A stretch of DNA of 64,000 nt, taken from Streptomyces sp. 15-116A (GTDB taxonomy: Bacteria > Actinomycetota > Actinomycetes > Streptomycetales > Streptomycetaceae). Of the stretch, positions 35,255-44,591 are shown piece after piece. Each line of letters starts with the position of its first letter. The stretch's first letter is position 1. A program made the position numbers and the translations under genes. The DNA lies in contig NZ_JAOCQE010000008.1 in assembly GCF_025290915.1 (NCBI RefSeq), positions 1 to 64,000 on the forward strand, written 5' to 3'. Under the pieces are notes generated by a model. That model was not told the DNA's origin. It ran no database searches and worked only from the letters and a program-made list of their open reading frames with translations.

Positions 35255-37372
35255 TCAGCACCCCGCCGCACGAGTGGCGGCCCCGCTGCGGGTGGCTGTG
35301 CGCAGCAGGAGCAGGGCGATGTCGTCGCCGCGGTGCTGCCGCCGCTTGGCGTGCCGAACCACATCGTCGGCCAGCGATTCCAGCGGCCGGTCTCCACCAC
35401 GGGACAGCAGACCGGCAAGGTCGAAAATGGCCTCCTCCAGATCCACATCGAGGTACTCGACCAGCCCGTCGGTGTAGAGAGCCAGTACACAGCCGACCGG
35501 CATGGGCACGCTGACCATGCGGTACTCCGCTTCGCGGTCGATGCCGAGGAGCATCCCCCCTGCCGCTTCCAGCGTTCTTACCTGTCCGTCCGGGCCGCGG
35601 AGCAGTGCCGGCGGGTGTCCAGCTGTGGAGAGCCCGGCTCGGCGGCGGCCCAGATCAAGGCTGAGGTACAAGCAGCTGGCGAAGAGTCCTGCGTCCAGGT
35701 CGGTGAGCAGGCGGTTGGTGCGGGCCAGGACCTCGGCCGGGGCCGCTCCGGCGGTGGCGTACGCCCGGATCGCGGTCCGCACCTGGCCCATCAGGGCCGC
35801 GGCGGTGACGTTGTGGCCCTGCACATCTCCGATGACGGCGCCGACGACAGCTTCGTCGAGGCGGATGAGGTCGTAGAAGTCGCCACCGACGTCCATGCCT
35901 TGGGTGGCCGGGATGTAGCGTGCCGCCGCTTCCAGGCCAGGTATCGCGGGCAGCTTCCGCGGCAGCAGTCCGGACTGCAGTCCGCGCGCCAGCCGGTGCT
36001 TGGAGTCATAGAGGCCGGCTCGGTCGAGAGCTTGTGCCAGCAGGCCCCCCAGGGAGGTCAGGACGGCCCGTTCGTCGGTCGTGAAGGGGTGCGGCTCGGC
36101 AAAGGTCAGGACGCAGGTGCCGACCGGGCGTCCCGAGGCTGTCAGGGGCAGGAACGCACAGGCCCCCATCCTGTCGGTCCAACCTGCTGCCTCGGGGAAG
36201 GCTTGCCGGAGCTGCTCGCTGGTGGGAAAGAGGACGGGCACGCCTGTGGCCAGAACCCGCGCGGCTGGGGAAGCGGACGTCAGGGGCAGGCCGTCGAACA
36301 AGTCGATCACCTCGGCCGGACAGCCGCGGTGCCCGGCGGCCCGCAGCCTGCCGGCCTCCACCGTCAACAGCGCCATGGCTCGGCCGCCGAAGGCTGGGGT
36401 GATCTGTCCTGCGAGCAGCTCAACCAGGTCGTCGACGCCCACTGCCTCCGTCAGCACCCCGGCCAGGTGCATCAGGTGGTAGAGCGCGGTGACGGGAGGA
36501 GCGGCCGGCGGAACCGCCGCGGTGCCCGTCCGTCCTGGCTCCGCAGTGGCTGGAGTGATGCGCACGCTGGTACCTGTGACATCGGGGTAGAGCTCGAAGC
36601 TGAGCCACAGGTCGGGTGGGCGCAGCACGGTGAAGGATGTGGGCTGCCGGACGAGCAGAGCGGCCCAGTAGCTGTCCTCGTAGAACGGCTGCCGCAGCCA
36701 CGGCAGGGCGCTCCACACGAGCGCGCCGTGGAGCTTCTCGGTCGGTTCGCCCAGCAACTCGGCCGCGGTTGAGCTCACGAAGGTGATGCGGCCCTGCGGG
36801 TCCAGGGCACAGAGTCCCTCGGGAAGCCGTGTTATCAGCCCGGTCAGGGAGGCCGCGCCGTTGGCGCTTGCGCCGGGCACGCTCACGACGCGTGGTTCCC
36901 CCTCGTACCGCACGGGTCTGCCCTCGATGGCCGCCTGTTCCAGCGTCATGGCCAGCCGTTCCGCGGCGGTGGTCAGGCTGTCGCGTTCGGCGCCGGACAG
37001 CTCTTCCGGATGGGAAGCGGCCCACCCGAGTGACATCGTGCCGTAGCAGGTGCCGTGCGCGACTACCGGGGCCACTGCCATGGCGAAGGCATACGGGTAG
37101 TCGAGTGCGATGCGGGGATAGCGGCGCACCATGTCGTCCTGACCACTGATCCAGATGAGCTTCCGTCGGCGTACCGCCTCCGGGCTGGGTGAGGGTGTGG
37201 CCAGCCCGACGCGGTACCACGGTGCCAGGACGTCTTTGGGCACTCCTGCCAGCACGGCCAGGTACAGCACCTGCTCCTCGGGGGGCAGAAGGTAGATCAT
37301 GCCTGCGTAGGCGTCGGTCTCCACCATCGCCCGGAGGAGCGGCGCCTCCCATCCGGTGGCCTCTGTGCCCAT
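35255..37372 (-). CDS. PP2C/SpoIIE-type phosphatase with GAF and PAS sensor domains
   Basis: A 705-residue cytoplasmic sensor phosphatase. In order it has a GAF-like domain (~1-170), a PAS domain (~200-290, GLCALDPQGRITFVSSTAAE), a second GAF (~310-450, VDDLVELLAGQITPAFGG) and a C-terminal SpoIIE/RsbU phosphatase domain (~465-690). Its metal-binding motifs are present: GMDVGGDFYDLIRL, VIGDVQGHNVTAAALMGQVR and GDDIALLLL. Such proteins dephosphorylate anti-sigma-factor antagonists in Streptomyces stress signalling. The ATG at 37372 is chosen from domain structure; the much longer open frame upstream is a shadow. Confidence 0.88.
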   Translation of the reverse strand: MGTEATGWEAPLLRAMVETDAYAGMIYLLPPEEQVLYLAVLAGVPKDVLAPWYRVGLATPSPSPEAVRRRKLIWISGQDDMVRRYPRIALDYPYAFAMAVAPVVAHGTCYGTMSLGWAASHPEELSGAERDSLTTAAERLAMTLEQAAIEGRPVRYEGEPRVVSVPGASANGAASLTGLITRLPEGLCALDPQGRITFVSSTAAELLGEPTEKLHGALVWSALPWLRQPFYEDSYWAALLVRQPTSFTVLRPPDLWLSFELYPDVTGTSVRITPATAEPGRTGTAAVPPAAPPVTALYHLMHLAGVLTEAVGVDDLVELLAGQITPAFGGRAMALLTVEAGRLRAAGHRGCPAEVIDLFDGLPLTSASPAARVLATGVPVLFPTSEQLRQAFPEAAGWTDRMGACAFLPLTASGRPVGTCVLTFAEPHPFTTDERAVLTSLGGLLAQALDRAGLYDSKHRLARGLQSGLLPRKLPAIPGLEAAARYIPATQGMDVGGDFYDLIRLDEAVVGAVIGDVQGHNVTAAALMGQVRTAIRAYATAGAAPAEVLARTNRLLTDLDAGLFASCLYLSLDLGRRRAGLSTAGHPPALLRGPDGQVRTLEAAGGMLLGIDREAEYRMVSVPMPVGCVLALYTDGLVEYLDVDLEEAIFDLAGLLSRGGDRPLESLADDVVRHAKRRQHRGDDIALLLLRTATRSGAATRAAGC

Positions 37373-37689
37373 CGTCGTCTGCCGGTCACGGTCCGAGCCC
37401 GAGAGTGGGATGGCCCCGACGTGTCGTGCGGGTCGCGGAGGCCTGCTGGTAGTCGTCCCGCGGGTCGGGGATCCCGCACCAGGCACCATCCTGGCACCGT
37501 CCGCCCGGGACGGCAGCGCGAGGGCGACACCCGCCTGCTCCGTCGGTCGCAGAAGCCCTCCGCCGTGGCCCGCGCCGTGCCTGTGGGCCCGTGCGGTGAC
37601 CGCGTCGAGGTCGTCGACCGGGCGAAACACCTCGGCGATGCTCTGGCGTCCCCGGGCTGTCGCAGCCGTGCGAGGAGACGCCGCCCGCA

Positions 37690-37835
37690 CCGACGGACAA
37701 ACCCTCACCGCCGAGAACACCGTCATCCACGCGGGCCGCCGCATCGCCACCGCCGAAGGCAGGGTGCTCGACGAGGAGGGCAAACTGATCGCCCATGCCA
37801 CCACGACCCGCGTGATCTTTTGGCTTGCCGGGGCA
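37690..37835 (+). pseudogene. Hotdog thioesterase fragment (PaaI-like)
   Basis: About 45 residues (TAENTVIHAGRRIATAEGRV, then DEEGKLIAHATTT) match the C-terminal strands of PaaI-type hotdog thioesterases. Nothing of the N-terminal catalytic part is present. It lies in a stretch of mixed debris between the phosphatase and GlxA-type regulator genes. Confidence 0.55.
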
Positions 37836-37860
37836 GCACGCGCCTGCGCGCCGTAGCGCG

Positions 37861-38020
37861 GTGCGCAGGCTCGATGCGCACCCCGAGCCGCTCCGCCGGT
37901 TCGACGGCGTCCCGGGTCGGTGTGCAGACCTCGACCGGGCCGCTGGAGTCCTCGCTCACCAGGCCGTGATAGACGGCGAAGACCGGCCGGTGTAGGGCCG
38001 TCTGGCCAATGGAGGCCGGA
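37861..38020 (-). pseudogene. GyrI/BltR-type effector-domain fragment
   Basis: About 50 residues (QTALHRPVFAVYHGLV, SSGPVEVCTPTRD, ERLGVRIEPAH) look like part of a GyrI-like small-molecule-binding domain that is usually attached to MerR or AraC regulators. No DNA-binding part is nearby. Debris. Confidence 0.45.
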
Positions 38021-38235
38021 AGGCTCGCATCCGATGATCTGCCCGAGATCGCGACCGAGGCGCCTGACCGCCCGTCGCAGCAGGGCGGCCAGAGGGGGCA
38101 TGCTCCCCTGTCGTGCGAAGCGTTGAAAGTGATGCCGGTCGGGCTGTCGGATGTCTGCTCGCCGAGAGAGTAGATCCTGGAGCGGGGCTGTCGTGTCACC
38201 GCTTCCAGCATATGAGCCGACGCCCCCTGCACGGC

Positions 38236-38289
38236 ACCCGGACGAGGCGTCCGGGTGCCCTGGTAAGCCTTGTCCGCCCAGCACTTCAC
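38236..38289 (-). pseudogene. IS5-type DDE transposase scrap
   Basis: About 13 residues, KCWADKAYQGTRTP, match the conserved third-strand motif (CWADKAYQGAG) of IS5-family DDE transposases that are frequent in Streptomyces. The sequence on both sides is unrelated. Confidence 0.5.
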
Positions 38290-38387
38290 GTCGGCCTCGC
38301 CGGGGTGCGGGGGTTACATCCCGCCCGGTTCCGTGGGCTACGGCACTCGTCGGCTCTCAGCGCGGGCAGCCGTGGGCTGCCGCACGC

Positions 38388-39395
38388 TCATGGCTTCGGC
38401 GGTCGGGGGAAGGCGCGGCGGTAGTCGGTCGGGGAGATGCCGATGTGCTTGAGGAAGTGGTGGCGGAAGTTGTTCGCCGTGCCGAGGCCGCTCAGTTGCG
38501 CGACCCGTTCGACCGTCAGGTCCGTCGACTCCAACAGGCTCTGGGCCTTGACGAGCCGTTGGTTGAGCAGCCACCGGAGGGGCGTCGTCCCGGTGGCCTG
38601 TCGCAGTCGTCGGTAGAAGGTGCGCGGGCTCACGGCGGCTCGGTCGGCCAGGTCCTCGATCGTCAGCGGCTGGTCGAGACGCGTCTGCGCCCACTCCAGC
38701 ACGGCTGCCAGCCCCTCGTCGTCGGTGGCGGGCACGGACAGGTCGATGAACTGCGCCTGGCCGCCGGGGCGATGGGCGGGCACCACCATGCGGCGGGCCA
38801 GCTGGTTGGCGACATGCGCGCCGAGGTCGCGGCGGACCAGGTGCAGGCACAGGTCGAGTCCGGCGGTCATACCGGCGCTGGTGAGCACGTCACCGTCGTC
38901 GACGTAGAGCACGGAGTCGTCCACCCGCACCTTCGGGTAGCGCTCGGCGAGTTGGGCGGTGTGCATCCAGTGAGCGGTGGCGCGGCGGCCGTCGAGCAGT
39001 CCCGCCTCGGCCAGTGCGAACGCGCCGGTGCACAGGGACACCATCCGGGCGCCGGCCTCGTACGCCCGGCGCAGCGCCTCGATCAGCCGCGGCGGCAGCG
39101 GGACCCCCTGCTCGACACAGGAGTCCGGCACCGACGGGACGATGACGGTGTCGGCGCCGACCAGGTGCTCCAGTCCGTACGCGGTGCGCAGGCCGAAGCC
39201 CGGCCCGGCATGCGGTGCGCCCGGCGAGTCCGTCGGCCGGTCGCCGGTGCCGCAGAGGCGAAGGTCGTACCACGGGTCGGCGAGATCGGGCTGCGGTCTG
39301 CCGAACACCGTGGCTGCGATGCTCAGCTCGTACAGGTCCCAGGACGCGACCTCGAGGTCCTCGGTCACCACCAAGGCGACGGATCCAGCGCTCAT
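38388..39395 (-). CDS. GlxA-family AraC-type regulator with DJ-1/PfpI domain
   Basis: A 335-residue regulator. The N-terminal DJ-1/PfpI-like domain (~1-180) contains ARMVSLCTGAFALAEAGLLD with the nucleophile-elbow Cys typical of this fold. The C-terminal AraC domain (~225-325) carries both HTHs (TIEDLADRAAVSPRTFYRRL, TVERVAQLSGLGTANNFRHH). GlxA-type proteins often control genes for nitrogen or osmolyte metabolism. It is divergent from an imine reductase gene, which it may regulate. Confidence 0.92.
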   Translation of the reverse strand: MSAGSVALVVTEDLEVASWDLYELSIAATVFGRPQPDLADPWYDLRLCGTGDRPTDSPGAPHAGPGFGLRTAYGLEHLVGADTVIVPSVPDSCVEQGVPLPPRLIEALRRAYEAGARMVSLCTGAFALAEAGLLDGRRATAHWMHTAQLAERYPKVRVDDSVLYVDDGDVLTSAGMTAGLDLCLHLVRRDLGAHVANQLARRMVVPAHRPGGQAQFIDLSVPATDDEGLAAVLEWAQTRLDQPLTIEDLADRAAVSPRTFYRRLRQATGTTPLRWLLNQRLVKAQSLLESTDLTVERVAQLSGLGTANNFRHHFLKHIGISPTDYRRAFPRPPKP

Positions 39396-39521
39396 GTCCG
39401 CCCATCATAGGTCCGCGAACTGGCACGATTTTGGTGGGAGTCGTCACCGGTGTCACTGGTGGGGGCGGACCCGCCCTGCGAGTCTCGGACGCAGATGATC
39501 AACCGTTCAAGGAGAACTGAC

Positions 39522-40403
39522 ATGACGTCCGACCCGCAGCCGGTGACCATCCTCGGGCTGGGAAACATGGGCACCGCGCTGGCCGCCGCCCTGCTGGACC
39601 GCGGCCATCCGGTGACGGTGTGGAACCGATCGCCGCAGAAGGCCGCACCGATGACCGACCGGGGCGCCCGCCTGGCCACGACACCCGCGGAGGCGATCTC
39701 GGCGAGCCCGCTCGTCATCCCCTGCGTCCTCGACTACGACGCGTTGTACGGACTCCTCGACGGAGCCACCGACTCCCTCACCGGCCGCGCGGTCGTCAAT
39801 CTCACGTCCGGCAGCCCCGAACAGGCGCACGAGGCGCTGGCGTGGTTCCGCTCGCACGGTGCCGGCTACCTCGACGGTGCGATCATGACCACTCCGCCGG
39901 GCGTCGGGAACCCCGAGGTGATGCTTCTGTACAGCGGCCCGCGCGACGTGTTCGACGCTCACCGCCACACCCTGGCAGCCCTGGGCGACCCCGTGTACCT
40001 CGATGCCGACCCGGCCCTGGCGTCCCTCCACGACGCCGCCCTGCTGGGCCTGATGTGGGCCACCATGACGGGTTGGCTGCACGGCGCCGCGCTACTCGGC
40101 ACGGAGAAGGTCCCGGCCACCGCGTTCACTCCCGTCGCGATGCGCTGGCTGAGCACGGTGAGCAACTTCCTCACCCGGTACGCCGAGCAGGTGGACACCG
40201 GCCGGTACCCGGGCGACGACGCCACCGTGGACGTACAGATCGCGGCCATCGACCACCTCCTCCACGCCTCTGCGGCCCGCGGCCTGAACACCGCGCTCCC
40301 TGGCTTGCTGAAGTCCCATATGGAACGGGCCAGGGCCGCCGGGCATGGCGCGGACAGCTTCGCGAGCGTCATCAGCGTGCTCACCGAGGCGGAAGGGAGC
40401 TGA
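39522..40403 (+). CDS. Imine reductase-type NADPH-dependent dehydrogenase
   Basis: A 293-residue protein of the beta-hydroxyacid dehydrogenase fold in the imine reductase (IRED) subgroup. The NADPH motif is ILGLGNMGTALAAALLDRGH with VWNRSPQKA after strand 2, an NADPH phosphate-binding pattern. The long interdomain helix begins DAALLGLMWATMTGWLHGAA; its Asp corresponds to the residue that IREDs use near the catalytic site. IREDs reduce cyclic imines to amines; the natural substrate is unknown. The ATG 39522 follows AAGGAGAA. Divergent from the GlxA-type regulator. A 21-bp-stem terminator follows. Confidence 0.85.
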   Translation: MTSDPQPVTILGLGNMGTALAAALLDRGHPVTVWNRSPQKAAPMTDRGARLATTPAEAISASPLVIPCVLDYDALYGLLDGATDSLTGRAVVNLTSGSPEQAHEALAWFRSHGAGYLDGAIMTTPPGVGNPEVMLLYSGPRDVFDAHRHTLAALGDPVYLDADPALASLHDAALLGLMWATMTGWLHGAALLGTEKVPATAFTPVAMRWLSTVSNFLTRYAEQVDTGRYPGDDATVDVQIAAIDHLLHASAARGLNTALPGLLKSHMERARAAGHGADSFASVISVLTEAEGS

Positions 40404-40426
40404 ACAGCGTCACCGAACGGACCAGC

Positions 40427-40472
40427 GCCCGGTCATCCGGCGCGGCCTCAAGGCCGCGCCGGATGACCGGGC
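40427..40472 (+). terminator. Perfect 21-bp-stem hairpin after the imine reductase gene
   Basis: GCCCGGTCATCCGGCGCGGCC (40427-40447) pairs without mismatch with 40452-40472 around a TCAA loop. It starts 23 bp after the stop codon. It is an exceptionally stable terminator with no U-tract. Confidence 0.9.
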
Positions 40473-40518
40473 GGGCCGGGCTCGCCTCCGATCGGGGACC
40501 CCGCGGTGCAGCCGCCGG

Positions 40519-40602
40519 GAGGCCATCGATTCGCACGCGGTCGTCGATCAGGCCATCGGTGTCTTGATCGCCAGGCAGTTCGCCGCCGTGCAGAGGCGCT
40601 AG
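40519..40602 (+). pseudogene. ANTAR-domain fragment
   Basis: About 27 residues, AIDSHAVVDQAIGVLIARQF, match the first helix of the ANTAR RNA-binding domain (…R.VIDQAIGVLM.Q…). The frame ends soon after (AAVQRR then stop). Neither the preceding GAF domain nor the rest of ANTAR is present. Confidence 0.6.
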
Positions 40603-40603
40603 A

Positions 40604-41294
40604 GCGAGATCGTTGCGCCCACTTGTGCACCAGTGCGCCGAGCCACTCGCCTCGAGCTGTAGCTCCGACAGAACGACCGCTGCATGCAGTCGTGCTGCCG
40701 CGAGCCGCGCCGCTTCCATGGGGATGTACCAAACGGGTCTGTGCCACCACCCTTGACGCATCTCATTCCCAGGCTGGGAGCGCAGCCGCGTGCGTCACGG
40801 GTCGCGCATCACAGCGGCACCCCCTGCCGCGCTGGGCCGTACCACTGCCCTCCCTGGACGGGTCCAGATCGAGGACAACGACGACAACCGGCGATGCCAC
40901 GTCGTCGACCCGCAGCCTGAGCCGGCGGCCGAGCTGCTGACCACGGCCTACGCGGACAGCAGCCGGGCAGCAGACACACGGGGGACCATCCGCGCCGCCG
41001 AGAACATCGAGCAGGTCGCCGGCGCGCTGGCCCGGGCCGACCAGCGGGAAACGGCCGAGACCCTCGCCGCCGGACTGGTCAGGACGCCGTCATCGAGCGG
41101 GTCGCTGCTGCGCCCTACACCTCTGGAGGGTGACGTAGCAGGATTGCAGCGCGCGACTCGACGCTGTCGCTGCTCGTGCCGGGCCATGTCGAGGGCCGGA
41201 CTCGTCCCGAGCCGAGGGCGGATCGCACCGGCGTACCCGACCACGCCGTCCCTCGATCGCTGGAATCGTGTGCCCGGGAGCGGTCGGGACGTGG
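40604..41294. other. Degraded stretch with one coding-like remnant
   Basis: About 690 bases without an intact gene. Between about 40860 and 41095 a plus-strand frame reads like protein (AAELLTTAYADSSRAADTRG, then ENIEQVAGALARADQRETAE). It seems to shift frame near 41085 and stops. Family unknown. Confidence 0.4.
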
Positions 41295-43079
41295 TCACAG
41301 GAGAGGGCCGATGAGTGACTGGTCTTCGAGTCCGGGCAGGCCCGGGACCCCTTCGTTGTTCTCTCCGCAGGTGATCTCGTCGCGCGGGGTGTAGTGGGTG
41401 CGGAACGGCTCGCGCTTAACTTCGCGCCCGTTGTCGTGGAAGACCCGTTCCACGGTGACGTCGAAGCCCTCGAGCGGCGTCTGCGGCACGCACTTGTCAG
41501 CGGTGCTCACCCGGCTCTCAGGCTGTCGCACATTGGTGCGCGGCCCCTTGACGGACGTGATCTCGTCGTACTTCTTCGTGCCCAGAAACGAGACGGTCAC
41601 CGAGGTGTCGGTGGACCGGGCCTGGATGTAGATGGCCTTGCCGGAGTCATTGGTGAACCTCAGATCCAGGCTGCCCCAGGCGACCGTCGCCTCGCGGCCC
41701 TCGGGATAGCGCTCGATGTAGAAGGAGTGGGCGCCGTACTCGACGGGCTTGACGCCGGCGAAGAACATCGCGTTGAACACGGTGGTCGCGACGGCGGACA
41801 CACCGCCGCCGGGCGCCTTGGCGTACTGGTCGTCGCGGATCATGACGCCCTCGACGAAGCCGTTGGCCTCGGTGCGCTCGCCGACGGTCCGGTTGAAGCT
41901 CCAGGTCTCGTTCGGCTTGACAACGGAGCCGTTGATGAGCTCCACGGCCCGGCCGATGTTCTTCGTGCGGTAGGCCGCCGGTTCGAAGTGCACGGTGAAG
42001 GAGGACATCTTCTCCGTCAGCCCCAGACGCGCCGCGTTCTCGCGGGTGACCTCCGGCTGGATCTGCTGCGTGGCCACCTCACCGGTCCGGGCGGCGCCCG
42101 GCTTGGTGAGCAGGGGCAGGACGGCCTTGCCCAGGGCCTTGTCAGTGACCTTCACGCCCGGCTCGGCGTCTTCGGTCACCACTGCCTTGTCGCCCGCGAC
42201 CCCGAGCCGGGCGTTGCGGGGTGCGGTGGGCAGATGGTTCAGGGCGCCGGTCACCGCCGGGGCGGTGCGCAGGCCCTTGCTGTCGAGCTTCGGCGTGAGC
42301 CTGCCGGAGTCGTCCGGCCGCATCGTCAGGTGCTCGCTCAGCACGGCCGGGGTGAGCGTGAACCGTTTGCCGCCCGCGGTGAGCGTGACCGGGGCCGACA
42401 TCGCAGGCTGTGCGAACTCGCGCACCGCCCGCCGGACCTCTTCGGCAGTGACCTCAGGCGTGGTGCGATGCGCGGGCAGCACCGTGACCGACTTCTGCGC
42501 GCCGCGCAGGAAGGCGGTGCGCAGGGCGTCCACCGAGGCGTCCACGTCCAGCGCGTACCCGGTGCGTGCGGCTGTCTGCTCGACACGGCCGTCCTTAAAG
42601 GAGACGGCGCCCTCGCGGACCTTCTCGTCGAGCTTCTTCCCCAGCTTCCCGAGGGCGGCGCGGGCCTTGTCCTCATCGACGTGCACGACCGGCTCGATGG
42701 CATCGCCCGAGCGGAACAGCCCGCCGATCACCGTGACCGGATCGACGCCGGTGGACGCCGCCCGGTCAAGGGTCTCGGGGATGTCGAAGGTGAGTCCCGC
42801 CTGCCGCGAATCGACCGTGCCCGTGCGGTCGCCGACCTTGACGGCAAGCGTCCGCGGGCCGGCCTGCGCCAGATGCCGCTCCAGCTTCCGGCCGGCCTCC
42901 TCACGGGTCAGACCTCCGATGTCCACACCGCGGACCGTCGTGCCCGCTTCGATCCCGCCACCGGTGATCAGCAGCCCTGCCAGGTACAGGCCGCCGACGC
43001 CGACGGCCAGCGCGCCGCCTGCCAGCGCGGCTGGCGGGAGGGGGGCGGTTCGGCGGACGGTGGGTATCCGGGGGCGCAT
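41295..43079 (-). CDS. VanW-family protein with peptidoglycan-binding-like domains
   Basis: A 594-residue envelope protein. A basic start and one membrane helix (LAGGALAVGVGGLYLAGLLI) anchor it. Repeated peptidoglycan-binding (PG_binding_4/YkuD-associated) regions follow (TREEAGRKLERHLAQAGPRT; ALGKLGKKLDEKVREGAVSF). Then comes the VanW core (NETWSFNRTVGERTEANGF, GGGVSAVATTVFNAMFFAGV, PEGREATVAWGSLDLRFTND). The catalytic side should face the cell wall. Function of VanW proteins is not established; a role in wall modification is inferred. The ATG at 43079 follows AGGAG. The end DQSLIGPLL fits a complete protein. Confidence 0.88.
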   Translation of the reverse strand: MRPRIPTVRRTAPLPPAALAGGALAVGVGGLYLAGLLITGGGIEAGTTVRGVDIGGLTREEAGRKLERHLAQAGPRTLAVKVGDRTGTVDSRQAGLTFDIPETLDRAASTGVDPVTVIGGLFRSGDAIEPVVHVDEDKARAALGKLGKKLDEKVREGAVSFKDGRVEQTAARTGYALDVDASVDALRTAFLRGAQKSVTVLPAHRTTPEVTAEEVRRAVREFAQPAMSAPVTLTAGGKRFTLTPAVLSEHLTMRPDDSGRLTPKLDSKGLRTAPAVTGALNHLPTAPRNARLGVAGDKAVVTEDAEPGVKVTDKALGKAVLPLLTKPGAARTGEVATQQIQPEVTRENAARLGLTEKMSSFTVHFEPAAYRTKNIGRAVELINGSVVKPNETWSFNRTVGERTEANGFVEGVMIRDDQYAKAPGGGVSAVATTVFNAMFFAGVKPVEYGAHSFYIERYPEGREATVAWGSLDLRFTNDSGKAIYIQARSTDTSVTVSFLGTKKYDEITSVKGPRTNVRQPESRVSTADKCVPQTPLEGFDVTVERVFHDNGREVKREPFRTHYTPRDEITCGENNEGVPGLPGLEDQSLIGPLL

Positions 43080-43249
43080 TGATCTCCTGAACGGTCGATG
43101 TGTCGGGCTGGTGGGGGACCCGGTGCTGCAGCCAATACGGGCGAGAAACGTCGGCCAGGCTAGGCACAACCGGGAGCAAAATGGTGTATCCCAGGTCACT
43201 TCAGGCGCTGATCGGACGCCGCAGTGACGAGCGCAACGACGCACCGCAC

Positions 43250-43880
43250 CAAGGCGCCGACCCTCGCTGAACTTCTTTCATCCTGGAAAGTCGCAGGCCA
43301 TAGGGTGTGCACAGCCTGGATGACAGTGCCGATGCGGCGGGTGGAGCATGTGGATCGCCGGAGGATCCGCCAGGACTTCAGCTGCGCGAAGGCGCGTCCG
43401 CCCGGAGCCCTCAGCCGGGCATGGTCCCGATTCACTGCTGGTGATGCCTGGACTGCTCACGGTGGTTCTTGTCCGGGGTGCGGACGGTGGCGCCGACGCC
43501 CTGGTAGGCGCGGTCCGCGAGGATGCGGACATGGCGGGTCAGGCAGGCCTGGATGATGCCCTGGGCGCGGGCCGATGAGGTCGTGGGTCCGGCCCGGTGT
43601 CGCTCGGGAGAACCACAGCGGTGTGCGGTCCGGCCGGGCGATGACCTGCACGCTCATTCCCATGTTGCTCGTACTTCGGCGAGGAGTAAGGCTCGTCCGC
43701 GGCGCATGCGGTCGGCGGCGATCAGGGTGCCGTCCACGATCAACGTCCAGGGTCTCCTCGACGTAGCGCCAGGCCGTCGCGTTCGAGACTTGGAACCGAC
43801 TTCGGGCGTAGATCAGCCAGGAGACATGCTCGACCGACTCACACGAGACGTCCAGCACGGAAGGATACGGAACCAACAGA
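43250..43880 (-). pseudogene. IS5-type DDE transposase, decayed
   Basis: Ordered scraps in several frames: the start LVPYPSVLDVSCESVEHVSW and LIYARSRF, then VSNATAWRYVEETLDV (HTH end), MGMSVQVIARPDRTPLWFSR, then LADRAYQGVGATVRTPDKN-like strand, and the C-terminus GRAFAQLKSWRILRRSTCST. Several frameshifts and deletions occur. It has the typical order of the Streptomyces IS5/IS1647-like enzymes but is dead. Confidence 0.8.
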
Positions 43881-44591
43881 GCCCTCGGCCTGTCGGCAGT
43901 GCCGAGGGCCACGGCGGAGAGCCCTTGCAGGGCCCGCCGTCGCGAGGCATGTTCCTCGGCGGAAACGCGCGCCAGCCGTGCCCAGGTGGCGGCGCCCATG
44001 ACGAGGTGGTAGGCGCGCGCTACATGAGGGCATTCTCCGCCATCGCCCCCTGAGAGCGTCACGGGACTACAGCAGCTCGGCTCGCCTGGTGGTGGTCAGC
44101 TGCAGACGCGTCGTCTGCAGCTAGCGGAGGTTCTTCCTCGAAGTCCTGACAGCCGTATGCGGCTGTCCGCCCACATCTCCCTCGCACGCCACTCCCCCGG
44201 TCAGGGACGACACATAATCCGGTCCCAATCGACGGTGATCTTGACCTCGTCCCGAGCTCTCCGGCGGACATGCGGTAGGACAGAGTTGTGGTCTCACATC
44301 GTGTGTCCTTCCTGGCTCCCCTGGATCGACACCGAAAGCCAAGTCGTGGAAGCTGCGCATCATTCGATCACCGGTCATGGGCGGCCCCCTGACCGCCTGT
44401 ACTGACAGCCCGGTTGCCCGCCGGTCCACACTCCCGCCGTCTGCCAGGAAGCAGGGGAGGTGTCGGTGCTGCACCGCATTCCCACGCTTCGTATCCCCCC
44501 TTCAGGCTGCTCACCCGCGTGGCGTCGTGTTCCCTGACGTCACGCAGGTGAGCATGTGCGGACCCAGCCCCCTTCCGCATGAGGCGGTGCG
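43881..44591. other. Gene-poor stretch, no clear gene
   Basis: About 700 bases. A minus-strand piece (TGDRMMRSFHDLAFGVDPGE, near 44290-44380) reads like protein but has no body. I see no operator or strong hairpin. Confidence 0.4.

Larger units (their letters stand above)
37373..38387. other. Debris field of about 1 kb
   Basis: No intact gene. The stretch holds the thioesterase, GyrI-like and IS5 scraps listed separately, in differing orientations, as expected where several deletions and insertions have accumulated. Confidence 0.6.

Noticed and set aside
35255-38284. A 1009-residue open frame on the minus strand
   Set aside because: Only the 705 residues from ATG 37372 have domain structure. 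The upstream 304 codons are Arg/Ser/Pro-rich and overlap several gene scraps in other frames.
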